64,000 nucleotides of DNA, taken from Cytobacillus citreus (GTDB lineage Bacteria > Bacillota > Bacilli > Bacillales > Cytobacillaceae). The DNA is taken from positions 537,979 to 601,978 of the forward strand of contig NZ_JAGYPM010000002.1 in assembly GCF_018343665.1 (NCBI RefSeq), given 5' to 3'. A program made the position numbers and the translations under genes. The notes beneath the pieces are model-generated. The model was not told the origin of the DNA. It ran no database searches and saw nothing but the letters and a program-made list of their open reading frames with translations. Positions 9,227 through 18,020 of the stretch are shown here, piece after piece; position 1 is the stretch's first letter, and each line of letters opens with the position of its first letter.

Positions 9227-10579
9227 ATGACAAAAACGAAAGAGGATTTAGATTTGATAAAAAAGGATACAGAATATGTATGGCATTCTATGAAGCCGTA
9301 TAGTCCTGATTCCACTATTATTGCAGAAAAGGCAAATGGTTCTTGGATTACAGATCATAATGGAAATCGCTATTTAGATGCGATGGCAGGATTATGGTGT
9401 GTGAATGTGGGGCATGGGAGAACGGAATTAGCAGAAGCTGCCTATGAACAATTAAAAGAAATGGCGTATTTTCCTCTTAGTCAAAGTCATAAACCAGCGA
9501 TCCAGCTTGCAGAAAAATTAAATGAATTGCTTGGAGAAGAGTATGTTATCTTTTTCTCGAATAGCGGCTCGGAGGCAAATGAAACCGCATTCAAAATAGC
9601 GAGGCAGTATCATCAGCAAAATGGAGAATATAGCCGGTACAAAATTATTTCCAGATATCGCGCATACCATGGGAGCTCAATGGGAGCACTTGCTGCAACA
9701 GGGCAGGCACAGCGTAAATATAAATATGAGCCATTAGCACCGGGATTTCTACATGTCCCGCCGCCAGATCTTTATCGTTCTTCTGATAAAAAGGATGCAA
9801 GACCACAAGATTTAGAGTCAGTCAAAGACATTGATCATGTCATGACATGGGAATTAAGTGAAACGATTGCGGCTGTAATTATGGAGCCTATTATTACCGG
9901 CGGCGGTGTAATTGTTCCTCCAGATGGCTATATGGCTGGTGTTAAAGAGGTTTGTGAAAAGCATGGAGCATTATTGATAGTCGATGAAGTGATCTGCGGG
10001 TTCGGCCGAACAGGGGAACCATTCGGTTTCATGAATTATGGCGTGAAGCCGGATATCATCACAATGGCCAAGGGAATTACAAGTGCCTATTTGCCATTAT
10101 CCGCTACAGCAGTAAGGAAAGAAATATATAACGCCTTTAAAGGAACCGAAGAGTACGAATATTTTCGTCATGTGAATACATTTGGCGGAAACCCAGCTGC
10201 ATGTGCGCTTGCACTCAAAAATATCGAAATCCTCGAAAAGGAAAATCTATTTGAGCGTTCCAAGCATTTGGGAGAGCAGTTGAAGAATAGTTTAATTGAG
10301 CTGCTAGCTAATCATCCATATGTTGGAGATGTTAGAGGAAAAGGGCTAATGATCGGAATTGAGCTTGTTAAGGATAAGGGGACAAAGGAACCGCTTGAAA
10401 CTGAGCTGGTGAATCGAGTGATAACGGGCTGTAAACAGAAAGGACTAATCATTGGGAAAAACGGTGCGACCGTCGCAGGCTTTAATAATATTTTACAATT
10501 AGCCCCGCCGCTAAACATTCTTGAAGAAGACATTGAATTTATCATTCAGGTTTTAACAGAACAGTTACAAGCACTTTAA
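9227..10579 (+). CDS. class III PLP aminotransferase, likely beta-alanine or omega-amino acid:pyruvate type
   Basis: This 450-residue class III transaminase moves an amino group from an omega-amino acid to pyruvate or 2-oxoglutarate. Visible features are SGSEANETAFK near 110-120, DEVICGFGRTG near 250-260, and the PLP Schiff-base lysine Lys282 in MAKGITSAYLP. The start is ATG at 9227 with AAAGAGGGGAAGG. The adjacent CoA-acylating semialdehyde dehydrogenase would consume malonate semialdehyde made from beta-alanine, which is why I favour beta-alanine. Taurine:pyruvate or other omega-amino acids remain possible. Confidence 0.85.
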   Translation: MTKTKEDLDLIKKDTEYVWHSMKPYSPDSTIIAEKANGSWITDHNGNRYLDAMAGLWCVNVGHGRTELAEAAYEQLKEMAYFPLSQSHKPAIQLAEKLNELLGEEYVIFFSNSGSEANETAFKIARQYHQQNGEYSRYKIISRYRAYHGSSMGALAATGQAQRKYKYEPLAPGFLHVPPPDLYRSSDKKDARPQDLESVKDIDHVMTWELSETIAAVIMEPIITGGGVIVPPDGYMAGVKEVCEKHGALLIVDEVICGFGRTGEPFGFMNYGVKPDIITMAKGITSAYLPLSATAVRKEIYNAFKGTEEYEYFRHVNTFGGNPAACALALKNIEILEKENLFERSKHLGEQLKNSLIELLANHPYVGDVRGKGLMIGIELVKDKGTKEPLETELVNRVITGCKQKGLIIGKNGATVAGFNNILQLAPPLNILEEDIEFIIQVLTEQLQAL

Positions 10580-10650
10580 GGATGTTACGATAAGTAGCAA
10601 TTTTTTTAAAGGTATGAAATGGTACTTTTAGATTTAGGGAGGTGGATCTT

Positions 10651-10782
10651 CTGTTTAACTTGCCGGCAGCAACATTTTGGTTGATTGTTCCATGGCCGTT
10701 TATTTGGATAGCGCTGGGTGTTATTTTGTATTTTAAATTGAAGAAAGAAGATGATGCAGAAGAAAGCGAAAACAATATTTAA
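10651..10782 (+). CDS. small membrane protein, likely symporter accessory subunit
   Basis: This 43-residue reading frame has a single hydrophobic helix (FWLIVPWPFIWIALGVILYF) and a charged acidic tail. A strong GGGAGGTGG sits 7 bases before an in-frame CTG at 10651, so a rare CTG start is proposed; a TTG at 10660 is the alternative. It is wedged between the aminotransferase and a sodium:solute symporter. The second symporter in this window has a comparable small partner (17729-17950), which supports an accessory role. It belongs to no family I can name with certainty. Confidence 0.6.
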   Translation: MFNLPAATFWLIVPWPFIWIALGVILYFKLKKEDDAEESENNI

Positions 10783-10795
10783 GGGGATGTAGCCG

Positions 10796-12367
10796 TTGAA
10801 CTTGGATGGGATTATTTTTGTCATTTATTTAGCAACCCTATTAGGTATTGGCCTTTGGTTTTCTCGTAAGTCATCACAATCTACTGAACTATATTTACTT
10901 GGGGGGCGCTCACTTGGTCCAGCTGTCACAGCGATGACGATGCAAACGACTTCTATGAGCGGATATATGTTTATGGGAGCACCCGCACTTGCTTTTCAAT
11001 ATGGCTGGTATGCACTCTGGTATGCCATTGGGGACGCTGGAGGCTCCATCATTAATCTTTCAGTTCTAGGAAAACGAATGAGAAGAATGTCAGAATTATT
11101 GGGAGCCCTTTCCCCAATTGAGTATTTAGAAAAAAGATTTGAAAGTAGTGCAGTACGCATCGTAGGGTCTATTATTGCGATTGTTTTCCTCTTTGCGTAT
11201 GTTTTTGCTCAATTTATTGCTGCCGGAAAAGCGATGTCAACATTGACAGGTTTCTCTTATGAGGCCTCATTAATAATAGGGGTAAGTGTCATTATTATTT
11301 ATACCGTTGCAGGAGGTTACCTTGCCGTTGCATACACCTCTTTCGTACAAGGTATCATTATGGTTGCAGGAGTTGTTGGAATAGGTGCCCTGGCGTATTT
11401 TCATGTTGGGGGTTTAACAGGATTAAATACTGCTTTGGAGCAAACTGATCCTACCTATTTAAGCATATGGGGGAAGGACTTGGCTTTTTATGGACAATGG
11501 GGTGTTGTGTTAGGTGCGATTCTGATTTTCTCCATCGTTTATATGGGGCTGCCTCATGTGGTCGTACGACATATGTCGATGCAAAGTACAAAGACAGTAA
11601 AAGGTGCGATCCTAATTAGCGCTTTGTGGAATCAATTTTTTATCTTTGTTCCCTATATATTAGGTCTAATTGGAATTATCGTCCTGCCTAATATTGGGGA
11701 TCCAGAGATGGTTATAACCGAATTAGCCTATACTTTGTTCCCAGGATTTTTTGCTGCCATTCTTTTGTCAGCGATTATGTCGGCCGTCATGTCTACTGCA
11801 GACTCGATACTGATGCAAGCAGGTACGATTCTTTCCCGCGATGTATATCAACGGTTCATCAATAAAAAAGCAAGCATGAAAAATACAGTGCTCGTATCTA
11901 GACTATGTATTCTAAGCGGAGGAATTGCTGGGATCATTGTTGCGATTTATCAGCCGCCATCCATTTTTGGTTTAGTTATTTTTGCTGTAGGTACATTAGG
12001 AAACTGTTTCCTGGTCCCTTATTTGGCGTCTGTATATTCCAAAAAGGCGAATCATATTGGATGTTTATGTGCCATGATTGGTGGAGCAGCAACGAATATT
12101 CTTTGGACTTCTATGAACTTTGAGGCTGTCACGGGGCTTGATGCATTTTTAGCCGGTTTGCTCGTTTCTGTTTTAGGAATGGCAGTGGGTAGCCGCTTTG
12201 GGAGGAAACCATCACAGCCTATTATCGATATTTTTGAACAGGCAAAAAGTAACCGTTATTTTTCAAAGAAATTTGAACAAAATATCGCTCGTAATCTAGC
12301 ACCGGAAGCCAAAAATATTGCTCAGTTTCTTGGCGATGAAAAGGAAAGCTTGAGGAATAGCCATTGA
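10796..12367 (+). CDS. sodium:solute symporter (SSS family)
   Basis: This 523-residue symporter has about 13 predicted membrane segments and the SSS signature region (TMQTTSMSGYMFMGAPALAF near 44-63; AIMSAVMSTADSILMQ near 320-340). Relatives carry proline, pantothenate, solutes or carboxylates with sodium. A TTG at 10796 follows AAGGGGATG. The stop overlaps the next start (TGATG at 12365-12369), indicating coupling. Position within the catabolic operon suggests it imports the pathway substrate. Confidence 0.88.
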   Translation: MNLDGIIFVIYLATLLGIGLWFSRKSSQSTELYLLGGRSLGPAVTAMTMQTTSMSGYMFMGAPALAFQYGWYALWYAIGDAGGSIINLSVLGKRMRRMSELLGALSPIEYLEKRFESSAVRIVGSIIAIVFLFAYVFAQFIAAGKAMSTLTGFSYEASLIIGVSVIIIYTVAGGYLAVAYTSFVQGIIMVAGVVGIGALAYFHVGGLTGLNTALEQTDPTYLSIWGKDLAFYGQWGVVLGAILIFSIVYMGLPHVVVRHMSMQSTKTVKGAILISALWNQFFIFVPYILGLIGIIVLPNIGDPEMVITELAYTLFPGFFAAILLSAIMSAVMSTADSILMQAGTILSRDVYQRFINKKASMKNTVLVSRLCILSGGIAGIIVAIYQPPSIFGLVIFAVGTLGNCFLVPYLASVYSKKANHIGCLCAMIGGAATNILWTSMNFEAVTGLDAFLAGLLVSVLGMAVGSRFGRKPSQPIIDIFEQAKSNRYFSKKFEQNIARNLAPEAKNIAQFLGDEKESLRNSH

Positions 12368-12852
12368 TGAATACGATCTTAACTCAGGAACCTGAATTTG
12401 CAGAGAGTGATGTTTTTCGAGGATTGAAGCAATATGATCGGAAGGCAAATGTCTATGTACGACAATTACTCTTTTATCCATACTACTTTTTTGAATTTGA
12501 ACTAAGCGCCAAGAGCTTGCTTAAGTTAAGTGGAAAAATCGCTTGTACGATTGATGGGATAAGCGGTAAAGAGGCAATCATTGATATGAAACCGGCCTTT
12601 TCTACTTGCTTTAATGAAACAGCTGACAAGCTTTCTGTTCAAGTTGAAGAAATGGAGGCAAGAAAGATAGCTGAGAGATTTGTCTTTCAAACGATTTCGC
12701 AAAAAACTAAGTTTATATCCATTCCCAGCTTGAAAATTTCAGATTGTTCTTTATTCTATAGGCCATTCTGGCTTGCAGAATACATCTTGAAAGAAAAAGG
12801 GAAACAGCAGCTAATTGTTGATGCAATTAGCGGAAGCTATCATCCATTATAG
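12367..12852 (+). CDS. uncharacterised protein with an internal repeat, coupled to the symporter
   Basis: I do not recognise this 161-residue soluble protein. It contains two similar halves: an aromatic hairpin (FYPYYFFEFEL) followed by a glycine turn (IDGISGK) near residues 36-75, and again FYRPFWLAEYIL followed by VDAISGSY near 128-158. Such paired beta hairpins resemble PepSY-like or small sensor folds, but that is speculation. The ATG overlaps the symporter stop (TGATG), so the two are translationally coupled and it probably serves transport or the pathway. Confidence 0.7.
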   Translation: MNTILTQEPEFAESDVFRGLKQYDRKANVYVRQLLFYPYYFFEFELSAKSLLKLSGKIACTIDGISGKEAIIDMKPAFSTCFNETADKLSVQVEEMEARKIAERFVFQTISQKTKFISIPSLKISDCSLFYRPFWLAEYILKEKGKQQLIVDAISGSYHPL

Positions 12853-12884
12853 GCACACTATTAAAGAAGGGAGATTTAATTGAC

Positions 12885-14408
12885 ATGAATACAAAGGAAC
12901 AAGTGACGGTTGAAAAGTTATATCATTTTATTGGTGGGGAAAAGAAAGAAGGCAAAAGTGATCGTTATGGTAAAGTTTTTATGCCATCGACTGGTGAATT
13001 GATGGCTTTAGTTCCGTATGCGACTGCCGAGGAAGTCAATGAAACGGTTGAAATTGCAAAAAAAGCTTCTATAGGCTGGAAGAAAACCTCAGTCGGCAAA
13101 AGAATTGAAGTGTTGCATCGTTTTAGAAGTTTTATAGTAGAAGAAACGGGCAAGATTGCTCATTTAATCGGCCAGGAGAGTGGAAAGACCATTTCTGATG
13201 CAATAGGTGAGATCTCAAGAGGGATCGAATCGATTGACTTGGCCATTAACGCTCCGCATTTATTAAAAGGGGAATATTCGGTTAATGTCGGCGGAGAAAT
13301 CAATTCTTATTCCATTAAACAGCCGCTTGGTGTCGTTGCAGCGATTGCCCCGTTTAATTTCCCGTTTATGGTTCCAGTGGCCATGACTTCTATGGCGGTT
13401 GCTTGCGGGAACGCAGTTATTTTAAAACCATCTGAGCGTGTTCCAAATACAGCGCTCTATTTCTCAGAGCTATGGAAGAAAGCTGGCTTGCCTGATGGGG
13501 TTTGGAATATTATTAACGGTGATAAAGAAGTGGTAGATGCGATTCTTTCCCATCCTGATATTCCTGCGATATCATTTGTCGGCTCGACACGTGTGGCGGA
13601 ATATGTTTATGAAGAAGGCTGCAGGCACCATAAGAAAGTTGCTGCTTTTGGCGGAGGGAAAAATCATATGATCATTATGCCTGATGCGGATCTGGATTTG
13701 GCCGTAAATTCCTTTATTGGTGCAGCCTATGGTGCCGCTTCCCAACGCTGTATGGCCATTTCAGCAGCAGTCCCAGTTGGAGATAAGACTGCTGAGGTTT
13801 TCGTTGCAAAGCTGAAGGAGAAAGTGGAAGAGTTAAAGGTAGGCACATTTGATGATAAGAGTGTTGACTTTGGTGCACTAATCACCCAAGAAGCAAAGGA
13901 TACGGTCATCAAGTACATTGACGAGAGTATAGAAGAAGGTGCCTATTTATGTGTGGATGGACGCAATCCAAAGGTAGAAAATGAGAACGGCTTTTATCTT
14001 GGAGCAACTCTATTAGATCATGTTAAGCCACATATGCGTATATATCGTGAAGAGGTATTTGGGCCTGCTCGAATCGTTGTCCGTGTAGATAGTTTGGAAG
14101 AGGCCATTGAATTGATCAATAACCATGAATTTGGAAATGGTGTTACTATATTCACATCGAATGGCTCGGCTGCACGAACGTTTACGGAAAATATTGAAGT
14201 AGGCATGGTTGGAGTGAACGTGCCAATTCCGATACCAGTCGGTTATCATAACTTTGGCGGCTGGAAACGATCAAAATTTGGAGAAGGCCATATGTTTGGT
14301 CCAGATACAGCCCGCTTCTTTACCAAATCAAAAACCATTTCTGAAAGATGGCCTGAATCGAAGATAACTGACGATCAAGTAGCATTTGACTTCCCGAGTA
14401 ATCGATAG
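12885..14408 (+). CDS. CoA-acylating (methyl)malonate-semialdehyde dehydrogenase
   Basis: This 507-residue aldehyde dehydrogenase matches the MmsA/IolA branch, which converts malonate or methylmalonate semialdehyde plus CoA and NAD to acetyl- or propionyl-CoA and CO2. The catalytic cysteine is Cys289 in ASQRCMAIS. The region PLGVVAAIAPFNFPFMVP (about 145-165) forms the cofactor site. The N-terminal hallmark YHFIGGEKKEGKSDRYG is present. With the upstream transaminase it would make a two-step route from beta-alanine to acetyl-CoA. The start is ATG at 12885. Confidence 0.92.
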   Translation: MNTKEQVTVEKLYHFIGGEKKEGKSDRYGKVFMPSTGELMALVPYATAEEVNETVEIAKKASIGWKKTSVGKRIEVLHRFRSFIVEETGKIAHLIGQESGKTISDAIGEISRGIESIDLAINAPHLLKGEYSVNVGGEINSYSIKQPLGVVAAIAPFNFPFMVPVAMTSMAVACGNAVILKPSERVPNTALYFSELWKKAGLPDGVWNIINGDKEVVDAILSHPDIPAISFVGSTRVAEYVYEEGCRHHKKVAAFGGGKNHMIIMPDADLDLAVNSFIGAAYGAASQRCMAISAAVPVGDKTAEVFVAKLKEKVEELKVGTFDDKSVDFGALITQEAKDTVIKYIDESIEEGAYLCVDGRNPKVENENGFYLGATLLDHVKPHMRIYREEVFGPARIVVRVDSLEEAIELINNHEFGNGVTIFTSNGSAARTFTENIEVGMVGVNVPIPIPVGYHNFGGWKRSKFGEGHMFGPDTARFFTKSKTISERWPESKITDDQVAFDFPSNR

Positions 14409-14478
14409 TGTGATAGTATCTTATTTAACATGGCACCGGGAATTATTTACAAAATTGCACTCAAAAAGTTTATTACAC

Positions 14479-14511
14479 AAAAACCCCCCTCCTTGAAAAG
14501 AAGGAGGGGGG
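14479..14511 (-). terminator. terminator between convergent operons
   Basis: An 11-bp stem CCCCCCTCCTT/AAGGAGGGGGG (14484-14494, 14501-14511) has a T run on the minus side. It terminates the amidohydrolase transcript and may also stop the plus-strand operon. Confidence 0.9.
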
Positions 14512-14519
14512 TATAAAAT

Positions 14520-16172
14520 TTATACCTTTATCGTGCTTGACTGATTCTTTTTTCCGCAAAGATCGTTTCGGTCATATAACACTTCTCCATTAACCATCGT
14601 GAGTTCAATTTTGACATCCTTTAATTTTTCTTGATCTACATGTAAAATTCTTTCACTTAAAATCGTAATGTCTGCCAGTTTTCCCACTTCAATGCTTCCC
14701 TTTATATTTTCTTCGAAGCTTGCATAAGCACCATTCCAAGTATAAGCACGAATCGCTTCTAATACGGAAATGCATTGATTTTCACCGACAACTTGGCCGT
14801 CTGTTGATTTTCGGTTTACAGCTGCATGAATACCGAGCAGCGGATCTAGGAATGTTACAGGGGCATCTGAAGCAAACGCGGCAATAATGCCTTTATCAAT
14901 ATAATCACGGGCCGGATACATATTTTGCACACGATCACCGTAATACTCGAGATAACGGTCACCGTTTACATACATAAACGCTGGATTAGGAATCGGGACG
15001 ACGCCAAGCTTTTTCATACGATCTTGTAAATCGGGTGAAGCTATGCCAGCATGCTCGATACGATGGCGGTGATCTTCCCTTGGATGTTCGTTTAAAGCCG
15101 TTTCAATGCAATCTAATATCATCTCTATGGCGCAGTCACCTTGGGCATGCGCCGTAATTTGAAACCCCTTTTTATGCGCTGTGCCTAAAATATGATTTAA
15201 TTCGTCCTGGCTATAATAAATCATTCCGTAATCATCTTGCTTATGAGAATAAGGCTGACGGGTAGCAATTGTCGGCCCGACACTGCTGCCATCAGTAAAA
15301 AGCTTCGCAGGGCCAATTTTAAAGCGGTCATCTCCAAGACCAGTAATCGGGCCTGCATTTACCATTTTTTCAACAAATTCATGTGAATTTGTCAAAGAGC
15401 CGATTAGTGCGTACACGCGCACCTTTACTTCCCCAGCATGAATGGCCTGCTGCATAATTCTTAAGGAATCTGCTCCATCTCCATAAGCACCGGCATCGTG
15501 AACACTTGTAATCCCCGCTTGAATGAATTCATCTGATGCAAGCTTCATCCCTTTGCGAATTTCATCTTCCGCATAGGTAGCATATTCAAATAACTGCATA
15601 TGTGCATTTTCAATCAGCTTGCCTGTTAGCCGGCCATTCAAATCCCGTTCAATGATCCCTCCATCTGGATCAGGAGATTGTTCTGTAATACCTGCAATTT
15701 CAAGTGCTTTACTGTTGACTATCGAAGTATGGTTACATGTGCGGATGATGACAATTGGATGTTCGGTTGAAATAGCATCTAGTTCTTCCTTTTTCGGAAA
15801 ACGGTTTTCCTTTAATGAAGATTCTTTAAAGCCCCAAGCTCGCACCCATTTTCCTTTAGGCGTTTCTTGACATTTTTTTCGCAAATCAATGAAAATATCC
15901 TCAAGTGATTTTATATGTGGAGCAATACAGCTTACTCCTAATAAATTGGTCCCATAAATCGTCAAATGTAAATGGGCATCATTGAATCCCGGAAGAAGGC
16001 TTTTTCCATTTACATTAATAATCTCTGTGTCCTCAGTTTGATATGATAAAACCTCTTCTGTGGATCCAACAGCTAGAATTCGGTTTCCTTTTACGGCCAC
16101 TCCTTCTGCGATGCTGCTATGTTGATCGACGGTTATTACCTCGCCATTAATAAAAATTTTATCTGCCTCCAT
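14520..16172 (-). CDS. amidohydrolase family protein (YtcJ-like)
   Basis: This 550-residue metal-dependent amidohydrolase belongs to the amidohydrolase_3/YtcJ group. The first metal motif DAHLHL lies near residues 65-70. Later ligands include HAQGDCA (about 330) and HRIEHAG (about 360), and the terminal FASDAPV (about 440) carries the catalytic Asp. Substrates in this group are mostly unknown. A GAAGGAGTAG site precedes ATG at 16172. A terminator separates it from the upstream symporter. Its association with carbamoylase and symporter genes suggests an amide substrate, but this is inference. Confidence 0.88.
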   Translation of the reverse strand: MEADKIFINGEVITVDQHSSIAEGVAVKGNRILAVGSTEEVLSYQTEDTEIINVNGKSLLPGFNDAHLHLTIYGTNLLGVSCIAPHIKSLEDIFIDLRKKCQETPKGKWVRAWGFKESSLKENRFPKKEELDAISTEHPIVIIRTCNHTSIVNSKALEIAGITEQSPDPDGGIIERDLNGRLTGKLIENAHMQLFEYATYAEDEIRKGMKLASDEFIQAGITSVHDAGAYGDGADSLRIMQQAIHAGEVKVRVYALIGSLTNSHEFVEKMVNAGPITGLGDDRFKIGPAKLFTDGSSVGPTIATRQPYSHKQDDYGMIYYSQDELNHILGTAHKKGFQITAHAQGDCAIEMILDCIETALNEHPREDHRHRIEHAGIASPDLQDRMKKLGVVPIPNPAFMYVNGDRYLEYYGDRVQNMYPARDYIDKGIIAAFASDAPVTFLDPLLGIHAAVNRKSTDGQVVGENQCISVLEAIRAYTWNGAYASFEENIKGSIEVGKLADITILSERILHVDQEKLKDVKIELTMVNGEVLYDRNDLCGKKNQSSTIKV

Positions 16173-16206
16173 TATATCTACTCCTTCTATCTAAAATTAG
16201 ATATAT

Positions 16207-16247
16207 GAAAAAGCGCCGAGCCTCATCAAAGCATGGAGACACCGGCG
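16207..16247 (-). terminator. terminator after the symporter operon
   Basis: Stem CGCCG/CGGCG (16214-16218, 16243-16247), with further pairing inside, is followed on the minus strand by CTTTTTC. Confidence 0.75.
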
Positions 16248-16262
16248 AAAAAGCTTGCTGAC

Positions 16263-17729
16263 TTATGCAGCATCAACATATTTTTCAACATCATGTTTCG
16301 CTTGTGGCTTTGTGATTAGGCTAACTGTAACCATGAAAACGATATTTGCCATTAACCCCATAATTCCAGCATGGATTCCAAATGGCGTGGATTCTGCGAC
16401 AAGCTGATAATAATAGTTTACATATGTTCCAACTGCAAGACCTGTAACAACTCCAGGGGCAGTCGCGCGTCTCCAATATAGGGCACTATAAACACCAGGA
16501 GCGAATTGGACGATTGAGCCGTAGGCACCTAATAATAGTGCAACTAACCCTTGACCTCCGAAAACAGTAATATAGTAAGCTAATGCCCCAATGACGAATA
16601 CACCAGCACGCATAATAAATAGTGTTGTTTTGTCAGAAAGGTTTTTCCATATATTCTTAATGACACCATCTGTAAATTCTAATGAGGCACTATGAGTAAT
16701 CGCATCTGCGGTTGACATAGAAGCTGCTAATGCACCGGCTCCAACAAGCCCGTATAGCCATCCGGGAAGATTCATGACCGTTGTAATCAAAAATGGCAGG
16801 ACTTGGTCAACGTTTGTGAGCTGTCCTGAATCAACAACTCCTATTGAAGCGAACCCGACTAATAATAGCGGGACAAGGAATAAAGCAAACACAGGATACG
16901 CAAGCACGGTCTTTTTAATTGTTTTTGGATTGGATGCGTATGATTTTGAGAACAGATGCGGCCACATTAAGAAGCCGATACAGGAAACGAGAATGGTTGT
17001 CGTATAAGCGACTTTGCCCATATTTGAGCCTTCTTTTCCAATCTGTAAGAACTCCGGTGTTTCACGGGCGATATTAGCAAACATTTCCGTTGTGCCGCCA
17101 TGCAGCTGATAGACAATGGCTAACCCGACTGCCCATGACACAATAATCATTAATAAGCCTTGAAACACGTCTGACCATGCAGCCGCACGAAGTCCTCCTG
17201 TCGCAACATATACAACAACAATCCCATATGAAATAAGGGCACCTAACCAGAACGGAATACGTCCCTCTGTCATAATGTCAAAAATAATCGCCATTCCGGA
17301 CATTTGTGTTGCTAAATATTGCACAGATGCAAATAGGGCAATTAACCCAACAATAATGGCTAATAAAGGACTTTTATATCTCCCTTTAAGAAAAGCTGAA
17401 ATCGTGAAAAAACGAAATCTTTTCCCAATTTTCCTGATTTTTGGACCGATAATATACCATGGTAAAATAGCGAACGCTGTATAAGCAATAATATAAAGTG
17501 CAGGCGCACCTTTTGAATAAGCCCAGCCAGGAGCACCTAGGAATGAGAAGGCACTAAAGACAGATCCTCCCATTAAAAACCACATAACAAATAGGCTAAG
17601 TTTTCCGTCCGCAACAGCGAATTCATCTAAGGAACTGCCATCTCTTCCCCTTCCAGCCATGATTCCAACGATAAGAGCGATCACCAAGTAGGCAATCATC
17701 ATGATTAAAGCAATTTGCCATCCGGGCAT
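16263..17729 (-). CDS. sodium:solute symporter (PanF-like SSS family)
   Basis: This 488-residue protein has about 13 membrane helices with SSS hallmarks: FLMGGSVFSAFSFLGAPGWA near 52-72, ATGGLRAAAWSDVFQG near 175-190, and ALAASMSTADAITHSAS near 330-350. Its ATG overlaps the stop of the small DUF3311 protein upstream (TAATG). DUF3311 plus SSS is a recurrent pair, for example in pantothenate-like symporters. Location downstream of an N-carbamoyl amino acid hydrolase suggests import of its substrate or product. Confidence 0.9.
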   Translation of the reverse strand: MPGWQIALIMMIAYLVIALIVGIMAGRGRDGSSLDEFAVADGKLSLFVMWFLMGGSVFSAFSFLGAPGWAYSKGAPALYIIAYTAFAILPWYIIGPKIRKIGKRFRFFTISAFLKGRYKSPLLAIIVGLIALFASVQYLATQMSGMAIIFDIMTEGRIPFWLGALISYGIVVVYVATGGLRAAAWSDVFQGLLMIIVSWAVGLAIVYQLHGGTTEMFANIARETPEFLQIGKEGSNMGKVAYTTTILVSCIGFLMWPHLFSKSYASNPKTIKKTVLAYPVFALFLVPLLLVGFASIGVVDSGQLTNVDQVLPFLITTVMNLPGWLYGLVGAGALAASMSTADAITHSASLEFTDGVIKNIWKNLSDKTTLFIMRAGVFVIGALAYYITVFGGQGLVALLLGAYGSIVQFAPGVYSALYWRRATAPGVVTGLAVGTYVNYYYQLVAESTPFGIHAGIMGLMANIVFMVTVSLITKPQAKHDVEKYVDAA

Positions 17730-17950
17730 TAGACATCCTCCTCCTCATCTTTTTCTGGGTCAAGTCGGTATAGAGTGATTAATGCAATAAATGTAATCAC
17801 AATCCATAATAATACCCAAAAAAACGAGAATGGCAGTCCCATAATAATTGGTGTAGCACGATTGCCTAATTCAAAGCCTGGAAAGATTAACATCAAAAAC
17901 GGAATAATACCAATAACAATGTATAGCGTATTAAATGTTCGTTTACTCAT
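17729..17950 (-). CDS. DUF3311 small membrane protein, symporter partner
   Basis: This 73-residue protein has two hydrophobic helices (about 8-28 and 38-60) and an acidic tail ending EKDEEEDV. AAGGAGAT precedes ATG at 17950. It is coupled by stop/start overlap to the symporter. DUF3311 proteins usually sit next to SSS symporters and are presumed accessory subunits. Confidence 0.88.
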   Translation of the reverse strand: MSKRTFNTLYIVIGIIPFLMLIFPGFELGNRATPIIMGLPFSFFWVLLWIVITFIALITLYRLDPEKDEEEDV

Positions 17951-17974
17951 GTTTCATCTCCTTATCGTGAAATT

Positions 17975-18010
17975 TTATAAGAGAGTGCTGAGTTTAGGGC
18001 CAGCACTGTT
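17975..18010 (-). terminator. weak hairpin between the carbamoylase and DUF3311 genes
   Basis: AGTGCTG/CAGCACT (arms near 17985-17991 and 18001-18007) is followed on the minus strand by CTCTTATAAAATTT. It may attenuate rather than end transcription. Confidence 0.45.
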
Positions 18011-18020
18011 CCTAAAGTAG

